From Myxococcaceae bacterium JPH2 (GTDB taxonomy: Bacteria; Myxococcota; Myxococcia; Myxococcales; Myxococcaceae), in NCBI GenBank assembly GCA_016458225.1, contig JAEMGR010000038.1, positions 62,001 through 126,000 on the forward strand: DNA of 64,000 nt, in the 5' to 3' direction. Below the pieces are notes generated by a model, which saw nothing but the letters and a program-made list of their open reading frames with translations, searched no databases and had not been told where the DNA came from. This document shows positions 52,812-62,015 of the stretch, piece by piece; position 1 is the first letter of the stretch, and the number at the start of each line of letters is the position of its first letter. The translations under genes and the position numbers were made by a program.

Positions 52812-54383
52812 TCAGATCCGGTAGTCGCTCACCACTTCGGCGACGCGCTCCGACAGCGTCTTGAGCGCCTGGGCCGAGTCGCTGGTCGTGGAGATGCGCT
52901 TCACCGTGTCGCCCATCACCACGTTCAGCTCGTTGACGGCGGTGAAGATCTGCTCGATGCCGGTGGCCTGCTGGTTGACTGTCTGGGCGATCTGCCGGGC
53001 GGACACCACGCTGTCGCGCACGATGGAAGACAGCTGGGTCAGCGTGTCCCCGGACGTGCGCACCTGCGCGAGCCCCGACTCCATGCGCTGGGTCCCCGCA
53101 GCGGTGATCTCCACGGTCGCGATGATGGCCGTGCTGATGTCGGCGAGGATCTGCCGCACCTGGTTCGTCGCGCGGATGGACTGGTCCGCCAGCCCGCGAA
53201 TCTCGCGCGCCACCACCGCGAAGCCCTTGCCGTGCTCACCCGAGCGCGCCGCCTCGATGGCCGCGTTGACGGCCAACAGGTGGGACTGATCCGCCAGGTC
53301 CTTCACCGTCTCGGTGATGCCGCTGATCTGCTCGGTGCGCTCGCCCAGCGCCATGATGCGCTCGGCGATCTGCTCCACCTGCGTGCGCAGGTTCACCAGC
53401 CCATCGATGCTCGCGCTGATGGCGGACTCGCCCGTGCGTCCGAGGGCCTCCGCGCGCTCGGCCACCTCGATGACCGCCTCCGCTGAACGCGAGGCCATGC
53501 TGGACGTCTGCCGAATCTCCTGCGCCGTGACCTGGGTCTCCTGGAGCGCGGCGGCGTGACGGGCCACCATCTCGTTCTGCTTGCCCGCGGAGTCCGTCAG
53601 GTGGCTCACCGAGCTGCGCAGCGCCTCCGACGAGGACTGGAGCTGCTGGAGCAGGTCCTTCAGCTTGCCCACCATCATCGAGAACGCGCGCGCCAGCTGC
53701 CCCACTTCGTCCGTGGAGTGGATCTCCACCGGCACGCGCAGGTCGCCCTTCTCCGCGATGCGCCACGCCACCTCGGTGAGCTGCACGAGCGGCGCGGCGA
53801 TGCGCCGCCCCGTCACCACGCCCACCACCCCGAACACGACCAGCGCGAGCACCAGCACCACGCTGACCTTCGCGGTGATGGCCTCCACCTTCGAGCGCGC
53901 CGCCGTGCGGTCAAAGCCCACGTGCACGCTGCCCGAGCCCCCCGCCACCGTGGCGCTCAGGTCGAGCAGCTCGGAGTCTCGGACGTGGAAGAGCGCGCCG
54001 TTCTCCGCCTTCGCGAGTCGCTCTCGCAGCTCGCGCATGGCGTTGGCGTGATCTCCGGACACGGCCACCAACTGGCCCGCGCCGTTGAACACCGCCACGT
54101 AGGCCACCTTGCCCGAGCGCGACACCGAGTCGATGGCGGACTGGATGGTCGCGTACTCGCGCGCGCTCAGCGACTCCACCAGCGTGGAGGCCAGCGCGGA
54201 CGGCAACCCCATCCCCACCTCCCGCGCCTGGTCCTCGAACGCCGCGCTGAGGCGCGGGATGAGGTACCCGAAAGAGAGGACGGAGAAGAAGAGCGCCACC
54301 GCGAGGGGCGCGAGCGTCAACTTCTGGGACAGAGAGAGTCGCATCCGGGCGTCGGGGATCGTGGGGCTTTCCGCGGGCGTCAC
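52812..54383 (-). CDS. Methyl-accepting chemotaxis protein
   Basis: 523 residues from GTG 54383, with AAAGGA upstream. The first membrane helix (APLAVALFFSVLSFGYLIPR) is followed by a periplasmic domain of about 125 residues, a second helix (SVVLVLALVVFGVVGVVTGR), a HAMP domain (about 190-245) and a signalling coiled coil. The hairpin tip reads LAVNAAIEAARSGEHGKGFA then VAREIRGLADQSIRATNQVR, the CheA/CheW-binding region. The periplasmic domain looks like a small sensor with AYVAVFNGAGQLVAVSGDHA, of the sCACHE/double-CACHE-like type. Ligand unknown. There are no che genes beside it. Confidence 0.95.
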   Translation of the reverse strand: MTPAESPTIPDARMRLSLSQKLTLAPLAVALFFSVLSFGYLIPRLSAAFEDQAREVGMGLPSALASTLVESLSAREYATIQSAIDSVSRSGKVAYVAVFNGAGQLVAVSGDHANAMRELRERLAKAENGALFHVRDSELLDLSATVAGGSGSVHVGFDRTAARSKVEAITAKVSVVLVLALVVFGVVGVVTGRRIAAPLVQLTEVAWRIAEKGDLRVPVEIHSTDEVGQLARAFSMMVGKLKDLLQQLQSSSEALRSSVSHLTDSAGKQNEMVARHAAALQETQVTAQEIRQTSSMASRSAEAVIEVAERAEALGRTGESAISASIDGLVNLRTQVEQIAERIMALGERTEQISGITETVKDLADQSHLLAVNAAIEAARSGEHGKGFAVVAREIRGLADQSIRATNQVRQILADISTAIIATVEITAAGTQRMESGLAQVRTSGDTLTQLSSIVRDSVVSARQIAQTVNQQATGIEQIFTAVNELNVVMGDTVKRISTTSDSAQALKTLSERVAEVVSDYRI

Positions 54384-54552
54384 GGGGAGTCCTTTCCACG
54401 CGAAGACGGGGAAGCTGAGCCCCTCTGGAGAATCCAGCGAGGCCCCATATTGTGAACGCGCTCGCCAAAGCAGCGCAACGCCCCTCGTCAGGAAACCCGT
54501 GCAGTCCCTCAGTTCCCGGGTGCGCCGCGACCCGCGCGGTCCAGGAGAGACC

Positions 54553-55752
54553 TCAGGGGGCGGGCCGTGGAGCCGCCGCGGAGTGTTGACGCGTGGTCAG
54601 CCGCTGACGCAGCCAGCGACGCGCGGGCTCCTCCACGTAGCGGAAAACCGCCAGCGACACGGCCACGGACACGAGCGCATATGCCGTGAAGAAGCCGAGC
54701 CCGCGCGACCACCATCCCAGGTGCAGCGTCTGGTCCGCCGCGCGCAGCCAGTTGTTGAGGGGCGCGTGGAGCAGATAGAGCGCGTAGCTGGCCTCGCCCA
54801 ACCTCACGACGAATGGCTGGGACAGCACGCGGCCCAGGGGCTCCGTCCCTCCCGCGAGTCCCCACAGCAGGCACGCGAAGCCGGGCAGGAGCGCCACGTC
54901 CTTGAACGCGAGCGCGGTGGGCTCCCAGCCGTGCGCCATCAGCCCCAGGCTGGCCCCCACGCCCACGGTGACGAGGGCCGCGTCCCATCCGGGAGTGGCG
55001 CTGACGCTCAATCGGCGCAGGCAGTACAGGCGGCCGAGGAACACGCCCACGAGGAAGTGCGGCAGCCGCAGCAGCGGGTGGTAGGCCCCGACCACCATCC
55101 ACGCGTCATGCGAGATGATTCCGCCTGGAGCAGCCGCGACGGTCCGCTCCACCGCGAGCCACGCGACGACCAGGGCCGCCCCCGCGAGCACGCTGAGGCC
55201 CAGGGCCACGACGAGCCGACGGGGCCCGAGGCGCAGCACCGGGAGCGCCGCGAAGGGGAACACCAGATAGAAGAACGCCTCGACGGACAGCGACCAGCCA
55301 GGACAGTTCCACTGGCAGGCCGCGGCGGGAAACCACGCCTGCACCAACCCCATGACGGCGGCGCTCACACCGCCCAGGTCCAGGAGCGAGGCGCTGGAGA
55401 GCCCTCGCTCCTGCAATCCCTTGCTCACGAACACGGGCGCCGCGAGGAGCAAGCCCAGCAGATAGACGGGATAGACGCGCGCGAACCGGGCGGCCCAGAA
55501 GGCTCGCGCCGGGACGCGCGCATTCGGCTCCGCCCCCAGATAGCTGTAGGCCAGGATGAAACCAGACAGCACGAAGAACAGCGTCACGCTGTTGGGCCCA
55601 CTCATCAGCGTCTGGACGAGCCAGCCTGGCATCCCCTCACGAGCCAGGTAGTGGAAAACCACGACGTGCGAGGCCGCGAGGAAACGCAGACCGGTGAGCG
55701 CGGGCAACGAACGAGGAGCGAGGCTCATGGAGGCAGGCGCGGCAGCATGCAC
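54553..55752 (-). CDS. Acyltransferase 3 family membrane protein
   Basis: 399 residues. Opening block LPALTGLRFLAASHVVVFHYL has the conserved Arg and His of acyltransferase-3 (OafA/NodX-type) proteins. Further blocks are GPNSVTLFFVLSGFILAYSY, WAARFARVYPVYLLGLLL and WNCPGWSLSVEAFFYLVFPF. About ten membrane helices are present. The family adds acyl groups (often acetyl) to sugars of surface polysaccharide or other extracellular targets. The target is unknown. ATG 55752 is used, and ATG 55728 is an alternative. A gap of about 170 bp separates it from the chemoreceptor gene. Confidence 0.93.
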   Translation of the reverse strand: MHAAAPASMSLAPRSLPALTGLRFLAASHVVVFHYLAREGMPGWLVQTLMSGPNSVTLFFVLSGFILAYSYLGAEPNARVPARAFWAARFARVYPVYLLGLLLAAPVFVSKGLQERGLSSASLLDLGGVSAAVMGLVQAWFPAAACQWNCPGWSLSVEAFFYLVFPFAALPVLRLGPRRLVVALGLSVLAGAALVVAWLAVERTVAAAPGGIISHDAWMVVGAYHPLLRLPHFLVGVFLGRLYCLRRLSVSATPGWDAALVTVGVGASLGLMAHGWEPTALAFKDVALLPGFACLLWGLAGGTEPLGRVLSQPFVVRLGEASYALYLLHAPLNNWLRAADQTLHLGWWSRGLGFFTAYALVSVAVSLAVFRYVEEPARRWLRQRLTTRQHSAAAPRPAP

Positions 55753-55810
55753 GAGCCTCCCAGGGACGGCAACGCTCGCGCGCTCAGCCGAGGCGCGTGC
55801 CGCCCGGTGA

Positions 55811-56998
55811 CTAGCTCGCCTGCCGCTGAGGCGCGCTCTCGTCCCACCGGTTCATGATGGTGTTCGACGGAAGCGTCTCGTCCACCAGCTTCCTTGCCGC
55901 CTCCCCGCCCACCACCGGCAGCCCCTGCGGATCCAACAGGCCGATCTGCACCAGCACCGACGCCTGATCCCAGTAGATGTGCTCGTGGCAGAGCTTGTCG
56001 CCGCGGAAGTTCACGATGGCCACCAGCGGCACCTCCACGTACTTCCCCGTGGGTGCGATGCCCGGGAGCATCCAGTCCATCTCCACGTCGTGCGTGAAGC
56101 AGAACAGGACCTCATCCACCAGCCGGTCCGCGCCAAGCGTGCGCGACATGGGGATCATCTTCGTGTCCTTGGGATTCTTGTGCACGAAGTGGTTCGCGTA
56201 GAAGCGCCGCAGGTGGTTGTAGCCCACGCCGCCGGTCATCACCGGGATGCTGTTGACGTACGGGTGCGCCACCATGGTGGCCATCGTCGCGTCCGCGTCC
56301 CGCGTGCCGAACTCGAACTCGCAGTGCTTCTCCCAGAGCATCCCCAGGTCGTAGTTCGGCCCCATCACCCGGTGGAACAGCGCGATGGAGCGCGAGTGCG
56401 CCATCATCTCCGCCGGGCGGTCATAGGCCGCGGTGCCGTGGCGATGAAAGCCGTGGCGCACGTTCGGATACACATACAGCTCGACGGGCGAGTCCTTGCC
56501 CACGCGATCCTTCACGCGCGCCACCGCGGTGGGCGGCACGAAGCCATCCTTCTCCGCGAAGTGCAGCACCATGGGCGCGCTCCCAGGTCCCGCCTCCGCC
56601 AACACGTCGTCCAGCCCGATGCCGCAATAGGCCACCGCGCAGTCCACCAGGCCGCTCGCCGCGACCCGACACGCCAGCGTCCCGCCCAGCCCGAAGCCGA
56701 GCAGGCCCACCTTCTTGTCTCCCTTCTGCCCCACCACCTCGGGCAGCGCCCGCGCCGCGTTCACCGTCGCCACGATGTCCGCCACGGCGGGCTCGCCTCG
56801 CCCGACCAGATCCGGCACCAGGACGACGTAGCCCTCCTCTGCGTAGAGCTCCGCCACTTGTCTCAAATGCGCGTTGCCGTCGAAGTCCTCCACCAGCAGC
56901 AACACGAGCGCGGGACCCTTGCCACTCGCGGGTCGGGTGATCCATGCCCGAAATGCGCCTCCGTCCTCGGCCGGAACTTCCAGATAGGTGTCGTTCAT
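55811..56998 (-). CDS. Dienelactone hydrolase / SnoaL-like fusion lacking the nucleophile
   Basis: 395 residues from ATG 56998, with GGGGAGGG upstream. The N-terminal about 235 residues match dienelactone hydrolase (VLLLVEDFDGNAHLRQVAEL, FAEKDGFVPP with the Asp, NVRHGFHRHG with the His). The nucleophile elbow reads LLGFGLGGTLA, with Gly where the family has Cys or Ser. The C-terminal 155 residues (MATMVAHPYVNSIPVMTGGV, GKYVEVPLVAIVNFRGDKLC, HEHIYWDQASVLVQIGLLDP) match the SnoaL/NTF2-like carboxymethyl-transfer fold, which is a known architecture in carboxymethylenebutenolidase-like fusion proteins. Hydrolysis by the usual mechanism is unlikely. Confidence 0.9.
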   Translation of the reverse strand: MNDTYLEVPAEDGGAFRAWITRPASGKGPALVLLLVEDFDGNAHLRQVAELYAEEGYVVLVPDLVGRGEPAVADIVATVNAARALPEVVGQKGDKKVGLLGFGLGGTLACRVAASGLVDCAVAYCGIGLDDVLAEAGPGSAPMVLHFAEKDGFVPPTAVARVKDRVGKDSPVELYVYPNVRHGFHRHGTAAYDRPAEMMAHSRSIALFHRVMGPNYDLGMLWEKHCEFEFGTRDADATMATMVAHPYVNSIPVMTGGVGYNHLRRFYANHFVHKNPKDTKMIPMSRTLGADRLVDEVLFCFTHDVEMDWMLPGIAPTGKYVEVPLVAIVNFRGDKLCHEHIYWDQASVLVQIGLLDPQGLPVVGGEAARKLVDETLPSNTIMNRWDESAPQRQAS

Positions 56999-57206
56999 TG
57001 TCTCGCGCCCTCCCCGAGCGGACATTTTCACTGCGGCTGCGTCTCAACTGGAGACATCTTGGATTGTATCACCATGCGAGGCTTTGTGCTCGATTTTGGT
57101 TGTTTGATTCCCGCGAACACTTCGCGTCTGTCTTTTGTGGATGAATCAGCTCGCACTGCAATGACTGACAATGTCTCAGGGTCTGTCCTGCCCCACGCGC
57201 GAGGGC

Positions 57207-58547
57207 TCACGCGTGCAGCGGGCGCGCGGATCCGCGCGAGTCCCCGGCGCCCGCACCGCGCTCCGGGGGCTGGCGGGGCAGACAGACGACGAAGGAGGTC
57301 CCATCCTTCGCACTGGACGTGACGCGCAGGGCGCCGCCGTGGGCGCGGACGATGCTCCGGGCGATGAAGAGGCCCAGCCCCAAGCCCTCGCGCGCGGCGG
57401 ACGTGGAGACTTCGTCGCCGCGGCGGAACGGCTCGAACACCCGCGCCTGCAGGTGCGCGGGGATCGGCTCTCCCTCATTGTGGACTTCCACGATGGCCAG
57501 CTCCGACCCGGAGACGCGCGTCGTGAGCCGCACCGGCGAATCCGGAGGGCTGTATTTGAGGGCGTTGTCCAACAGGTTGGCGACCACTTGTCCCAACCGG
57601 TCGAGGTCCCAAATGCCCGGGAGGGAGTCACGACTGAACTCGCCTTGGATGACGCGCTGTGGGTGCACTGTGCGCAGCTCGTCCACCACCTTGCGGCACA
57701 GCTCGTTGAGGTCTCCCTCGCGAGGCGACACGGGGATGCCCGTCCCCAGGCTCGCGCGGGTGGGGATGCCCGTCCCCAGGCTCGCGCGGGTGAAGTCGAG
57801 CAGCAGGTCCACGATGTGGTGGATCCGCTCGCCGCCGCGCAGCACCCGCTCGAAGGCCTTTCGCTGCGCGTCGGGCAGCGCGGCCAGCGCGAGCTGCGAC
57901 TGCGCCGTGGCCAGGATGGCGGACAAGGGCGTGCGGATGTCGTGTCCCACGATTCCCACCAACTGGTGCTCCAGCTCGGTCGCGCGCGCCTGTGCCTCGG
58001 CGGCGTGGCGGCGCTCGGCCAGCTCGACATCCTGGAGGCGGAGCTGCTCGCCGCGCAGGTACAGCTCCACGAAGACGGAGACCTTGGCCCGGAGGATGTC
58101 GGGATCCACCGGCTTGAGGAGATAGTCCACGGCGCCCTGCGCGTAGCCCTGCGTGACGTAGGTGGCCTCCCGGCTGATCGCGGTGATGAAGAGGATGGGC
58201 AGGTGGCGGGTGCGCTCCCGCGCGCGGATGAGACGGGCCGTCTCCAGTCCATCCAGACCGGGCATCTGCACGTCCATCACCACGCAGGCGTAGTCGTCGA
58301 GGAGCAGCGCCTTGAGCGCCTCGGCCCCCGACTGCACGGACACGACCTGCTGGCCGAGCGGCTCCAGCGTCGCCTCCATGGCGGTCAGGTTCGCCCGGAC
58401 GTCGTCCACGACGAGGACTCGGGCGAGCCCGGCCTGGCGAGAGCCTTCGGCCTGGCGAGAGCCTTCGGCCTGGCGGGGGCTCTCGGGCGATGAGGGCGGC
58501 GGGGAGGAAGTTGGGCGCATGGAGATGGCTCGATCAGTGGCCGGCAT
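57207..58547 (-). CDS. Response-regulator/histidine-kinase hybrid with tandem duplications
   Basis: 446 residues (ATG 58547; ATG 58520 possible). A receiver domain (about 43-165) has VLVVDDVRAN, phospho-acceptor Asp in VVMDVQMPGLDG, and LKPVD. A helical linker leads to the dimerisation helix IVGHDIRTPLSAI (phospho-His) and the ATPase domain: N-box NLLDNALKYS, then GLGLGLFIARSIVRAHGG. Two in-frame tandem duplications are visible: a 10-residue one between DHp and ATPase domains (57732-57791) and a 6-residue one at the N-terminus (58431-58476). The receiver at the N-terminus suggests a phosphorelay input to the kinase. It has no membrane helix. Confidence 0.93.
   Translation of the reverse strand: MPATDRAISMRPTSSPPPSSPESPRQAEGSRQAEGSRQAGLARVLVVDDVRANLTAMEATLEPLGQQVVSVQSGAEALKALLLDDYACVVMDVQMPGLDGLETARLIRARERTRHLPILFITAISREATYVTQGYAQGAVDYLLKPVDPDILRAKVSVFVELYLRGEQLRLQDVELAERRHAAEAQARATELEHQLVGIVGHDIRTPLSAILATAQSQLALAALPDAQRKAFERVLRGGERIHHIVDLLLDFTRASLGTGIPTRASLGTGIPVSPREGDLNELCRKVVDELRTVHPQRVIQGEFSRDSLPGIWDLDRLGQVVANLLDNALKYSPPDSPVRLTTRVSGSELAIVEVHNEGEPIPAHLQARVFEPFRRGDEVSTSAAREGLGLGLFIARSIVRAHGGALRVTSSAKDGTSFVVCLPRQPPERGAGAGDSRGSARPLHA
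57732..57791. repeat. Exact 30-bp tandem duplication in the hybrid kinase gene
   Basis: Two identical 30-bp units (57732-57761 and 57762-57791) duplicate the peptide TRASLGTGIP between the dimerisation helices and the ATP-binding domain. The reading frame is kept. Exact identity suggests a recent slippage or unequal exchange event. Confidence 0.95.
58431..58476. repeat. 18-bp tandem repeat at the N-terminus of the hybrid kinase gene
   Basis: CGGCCTGGCGAGAGCCTT occurs twice in tandem (58431-58448 and 58449-58466), followed by 10 more matching bases. It encodes repeated EGSRQA in the disordered N-terminal tail, in frame. Confidence 0.95.
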
Positions 58548-58916
58548 GGCCGATGTCTCAGGGGCACGTCCCCTGCGGTCGTGCCTCTGGGTCCAACAGC
58601 GCGCGCGAAAGACACTCTTCCTGGTAACGCACCGCCCACCGTTTATTTCGAAACTCGACGGTGCGGTTGTTCGCCAGCCAACACCTCATCAGTCCCAGGG
58701 ATGATGTGACTGATGGATTGAAGCCGGAAGACACGAGCACGCGGCGGTCCTCACCCGGCCTCCTTGCTCGTCCGCTACCGCGAGGGCCACACCGGGGCCG
58801 GCCACAGGTCACGACTCAACAGGGCTGCCCTCCCCGCGTGCCCGGGTTGATGCGGGGCCCATCGTCCCTACCTCTCGTCGCGCCGCGAGTCCAAGCGGCC
58901 CTGCATGGGAGATGAC
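58548..58916. other. Intergenic region between divergent genes
   Basis: About 370 bp between the hybrid kinase and the beta-helix lipoprotein gene. Short frames on both strands lack coding signs. No clear promoter pair or repeat stands out. Confidence 0.5.
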
Positions 58917-60377
58917 ATGAAGCTCGGGAAGACAGTTCTGGCGTTGCTCGTCGAGGCTTGCGCGCTGCCGTTGTCGGGATGTCTGGGACCGGAGGATGCC
59001 GCCACCGTGGAGCCGCCCGACGAGGCCTGCGTGGGCGAGGAGTGTCCGTCACGCGGCAAGACCGAGACGGGCGTCCTCCTGCCCCAGGGCTTCGCGGACG
59101 AGTGCGGCTTCGTGCCGTGCCCCGTGGTCATCGCCGGCTCCGTGCTGAAGCTGGCCGCCGACTGCACGACAGACACGGGCATCGCCGTCCCCAATGGGTT
59201 CACCTTGGATGGCGCCGGCTACACGGTCACGGCGGTGGATCCTCCGAGTGATCACTTCCGGGGAGCCATCGTCCGCAACTGCGGGAAGGCGGCCTATCTG
59301 CGCAACCTGCGGATCGCCGCCGAGGGACTCTCGGACATCTGTGACGCTGGCGAGGACGCGCTCCGCGGCATCCTGCTCGACGGCGCATCGGGCTCCGTCT
59401 TCGATTCAGAGGTCTCGGGAATCAACCAGGGCGGCGGACACAGCGGCTGTCAGGAAGGCACCGCCATCGAGGTGCGCAACCACGGCCCCAACGCCCAGCT
59501 GCGTCAGGTGGATGTCCGAGGCAACATCGTGTCGACCTATCAGAAGTGCGGCATCCGGGCGGACGGCGCCGTGAAGGTGAACGTCTCCGACAACGTGCTC
59601 GCGGGCGTGGGTCCCACGCACGACATCGCGCAGATCGGCATCGAGTTCAGCGGCGGCGCCACCGGCACCATCATCGCGAACGACATCGCGGGGCACTCGT
59701 ATACGGGGGCCACCGTGGCCAGCGGCATCCTGGTGGTGGGCGGTGAACTGTATGAACAGCCGCTCAGCCACAAGCTCACCATCCAGCACAACCGACTCGA
59801 GGACAACGACGTCGGCATCAACCTGGCGCAGGCCGAGGCAGAGGGAGATCCACCGTCACGTCGAACAGACATCGACGTCTCGAACAACGTCCTGCGCTCC
59901 GCCGGAGTGACGAACGGCTTCGTCTACCAGTCGGCCATCGCGGACCTCGGCACGCACAACCACATCCATCACAACCTCATCTCGGGCCCCGGCTATGACC
60001 CGGCCACCCGGCCGGGCGCCACCTTCGCGGTGGACGTGACGGCGGGCGATCCCGCGCGCGTGGACTTCGTCACCCCCGAGCAGACCGTGCCCGTGGGCGC
60101 CTGCTCGAGCGAGGTGCTCGTGCAGAGCCAGGACGCCAACCGCAACCTCGTCGTCCCCCGCGAGACGCGCTTCACCCTCAGCGCGTCGGGCGCCGCCTCC
60201 CCGGGCTTCCACTTCTACCTGGACCCGACGTGCTCCGGCCCCTCCATCTCGCACCTCGAGCTGTCCAACCCCCAGGCCGAGGCGACCTTCTACTTCCGCG
60301 CGGTGCGCCCCGGCATGGTGACGCTGAAGGTCTCGAACTCCGAGCTGCATCAATCCCAGACACAACACATCCAGTAG
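58917..60377 (+). CDS. Right-handed parallel beta-helix lipoprotein
   Basis: 486 residues from ATG 58917, with GGGAGA 5 nt upstream. The lipobox is LPLSGC (Cys22). Residues about 75-370 show repeating short strands with Asn/Gly turns (GYTVTAVDPP, RNLRIAAEGL, VDVRGNIVST, NVSDNVLAG, IQHNRLEDNDVGINL, IDVSNNVLR, HNHIHHNLISG), the NosD/pectate-lyase-like parallel beta helix. The C-terminal 100 residues look like an Ig-type domain (VVPRETRFTLSASGAASPGF). It is probably a surface polysaccharide-binding or -cleaving protein, but catalytic residues are not evident. Confidence 0.88.
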   Translation: MKLGKTVLALLVEACALPLSGCLGPEDAATVEPPDEACVGEECPSRGKTETGVLLPQGFADECGFVPCPVVIAGSVLKLAADCTTDTGIAVPNGFTLDGAGYTVTAVDPPSDHFRGAIVRNCGKAAYLRNLRIAAEGLSDICDAGEDALRGILLDGASGSVFDSEVSGINQGGGHSGCQEGTAIEVRNHGPNAQLRQVDVRGNIVSTYQKCGIRADGAVKVNVSDNVLAGVGPTHDIAQIGIEFSGGATGTIIANDIAGHSYTGATVASGILVVGGELYEQPLSHKLTIQHNRLEDNDVGINLAQAEAEGDPPSRRTDIDVSNNVLRSAGVTNGFVYQSAIADLGTHNHIHHNLISGPGYDPATRPGATFAVDVTAGDPARVDFVTPEQTVPVGACSSEVLVQSQDANRNLVVPRETRFTLSASGAASPGFHFYLDPTCSGPSISHLELSNPQAEATFYFRAVRPGMVTLKVSNSELHQSQTQHIQ

Positions 60378-60421
60378 CCGGCGCCTCCGGGCCGGTGGAC
60401 TTGTGTCTCGCCGGCCCGGCC

Positions 60422-61765
60422 TCAGAAGGCCAGGTTGACCTGCAGCGTGATGACGTTGGTGGTGCCCTCGTCCTTGGCCAACTGCACGTCTCCGACGAGC
60501 GCGGGATCCGGCGACTGCTGGTGGGCAATCTGATAGCGCAGCTTGAATGCCAGGTTGGGCGCGTCCACGAACCAGGCGAGCTGGGCCTCTCCGATGTACA
60601 GCAGATCGTTGGCCAGCTCGGTGCTCGGGTTCAGGAAGCTCAGGCGCACGCCCACGTCGACGACCTTCTTGTAGACGACGTAGTCCGCCTGCACCCACGC
60701 GCCGAAGCTGGTGAACCGCGGCGCGTCGTCGCCCTCCGGCTCGGTGCGCCGCAGGTAGGCCTCACCGAAGAACGTGAAGCGCTGGGCCTGCACCATCAGG
60801 TCCACGCCGCCCGTGACGAACTTGCGCGGCCCCTTGGGCACGAGTTGGAACACGCCGGACTCGATGTTGAAGTTCTCGTCGATCTGCTCGATCTTTCCGC
60901 CCGCGCCCTGCACCGTGAAGGACACGCGGAACGGCGCGCCCTCCTTCCCGGACATGATGTACGGCAGCTCGCCGTAGCCCATGGGGCCCATGGGGCTCAC
61001 CGTGAGGCGGAGGTTGGAGACCCAGCGCCCGGGCATCGAGCGGATGGAGCGCAGCGGCGAGCCGCTGTAGATGCCGGCGTAGTACTCCAGCATCTCCGTC
61101 GTCCCCAGGAACGTGATGCCCTTGTCTCGGCCGGTCCAGAAGTAGTTCGCCACCGGCGCGAACTCGGGGAAGAGGATCTGCTGCGGCCCCCACGACTCGT
61201 GCCGGCTGAAGGGCGTGTAGTACTGCCCCACGCGCAAGCCCGCGGGCTTGAACGGCTGCAAGTCGACGAAAGAGTCCAGCAGGTAGGGCGCCAGCGGGGA
61301 CGCCAGCTCCAGTGACGTCCAGAAGCTGATCCACGGCCGGTAGATGGTGCCGAACAGGCGGGGACGCAGGAACGGGAAGGCGGTGCGCGACTGCCCCTTC
61401 CCATCCACCCAGACAGGCTCGAGCTTGTAGGCGCTCTGCAGTCCGATGCCGAGGGAGTAGTTCCCATCCTCGGACACGATGCGGAAGCCCTTCTCCTTGG
61501 TGAAGCCTGTCTTGGGGGGCTCGTCCTTCTTCTCTTCGGACTTCTCTTCGGACTTCTCTTCGGACTTCTGCTCGGGCTTGCCCGAGCCGCCCGTGCCCTC
61601 GGCCTTGGGGGGCTGCGATGTGTCCTGGGACGCATCCCCTTCGGGCACGGCGGACAGGGGGTTCTCCACGGGAGGATCGGACTGCTGCGCGTCCGCGCGC
61701 GCCCCCAGGCCCATCAATCCCATCCATCCCGCGACCACCCAGCCCGCGCCCCGCCACCGCCGCAT
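60422..61765 (-). CDS. OprP/OprO-type porin
   Basis: 447 residues. A signal peptide (MRRWRGAGWVVAGWMGLMGL, cleaved near ARADA) precedes a Lys/Glu/Ser linker with a 12-bp DNA repeat present three times (61532-61567, encoding KSEE units), which could make a charged coil. The barrel follows with alternating strands (FRIVSEDGNYSLGIGLQSAY, FWTSLELASPLAPYLLDSFV) and the family blocks LRVGQYYTPFSRHE and FFGEAYLRR, ending in the terminal Phe motif VITLQVNLAF. Phosphate-selective porins O/P pass phosphate or polyphosphate; here the selectivity is unknown. Confidence 0.88.
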   Translation of the reverse strand: MRRWRGAGWVVAGWMGLMGLGARADAQQSDPPVENPLSAVPEGDASQDTSQPPKAEGTGGSGKPEQKSEEKSEEKSEEKKDEPPKTGFTKEKGFRIVSEDGNYSLGIGLQSAYKLEPVWVDGKGQSRTAFPFLRPRLFGTIYRPWISFWTSLELASPLAPYLLDSFVDLQPFKPAGLRVGQYYTPFSRHESWGPQQILFPEFAPVANYFWTGRDKGITFLGTTEMLEYYAGIYSGSPLRSIRSMPGRWVSNLRLTVSPMGPMGYGELPYIMSGKEGAPFRVSFTVQGAGGKIEQIDENFNIESGVFQLVPKGPRKFVTGGVDLMVQAQRFTFFGEAYLRRTEPEGDDAPRFTSFGAWVQADYVVYKKVVDVGVRLSFLNPSTELANDLLYIGEAQLAWFVDAPNLAFKLRYQIAHQQSPDPALVGDVQLAKDEGTTNVITLQVNLAF

Positions 61766-62015
61766 GCGCCCGCTCCCACGCTTTCCCGGTCAAGGACTCG
61801 AAGGATGGTGGAGCGGGCCGGAGGGGGCGGCATCACCGCCGCCAGTACGAGCGCCTGTCCGCCAACAGACGACCTGGCGAGGGTCGGACGCGGCGCGCGG
61901 GCTCGCGGCATGCGGGGCCCTGGCGGCCCGTTCGCCCCGCCCCCAAGGACGTGCTCCGCGGTGACGCCGGTCCCTACCGTGAGCCCATGGGCCACGGCTC
62001 GGGAGGTTTCCCCTG

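Noticed and set aside
60388..60416. GGGCCGG / CCGGCCC hairpin between two convergent genes
   Set aside because: Long 15-nt loop and no T-run; such GC-rich pairs are expected by chance here, although weak terminator activity is possible.
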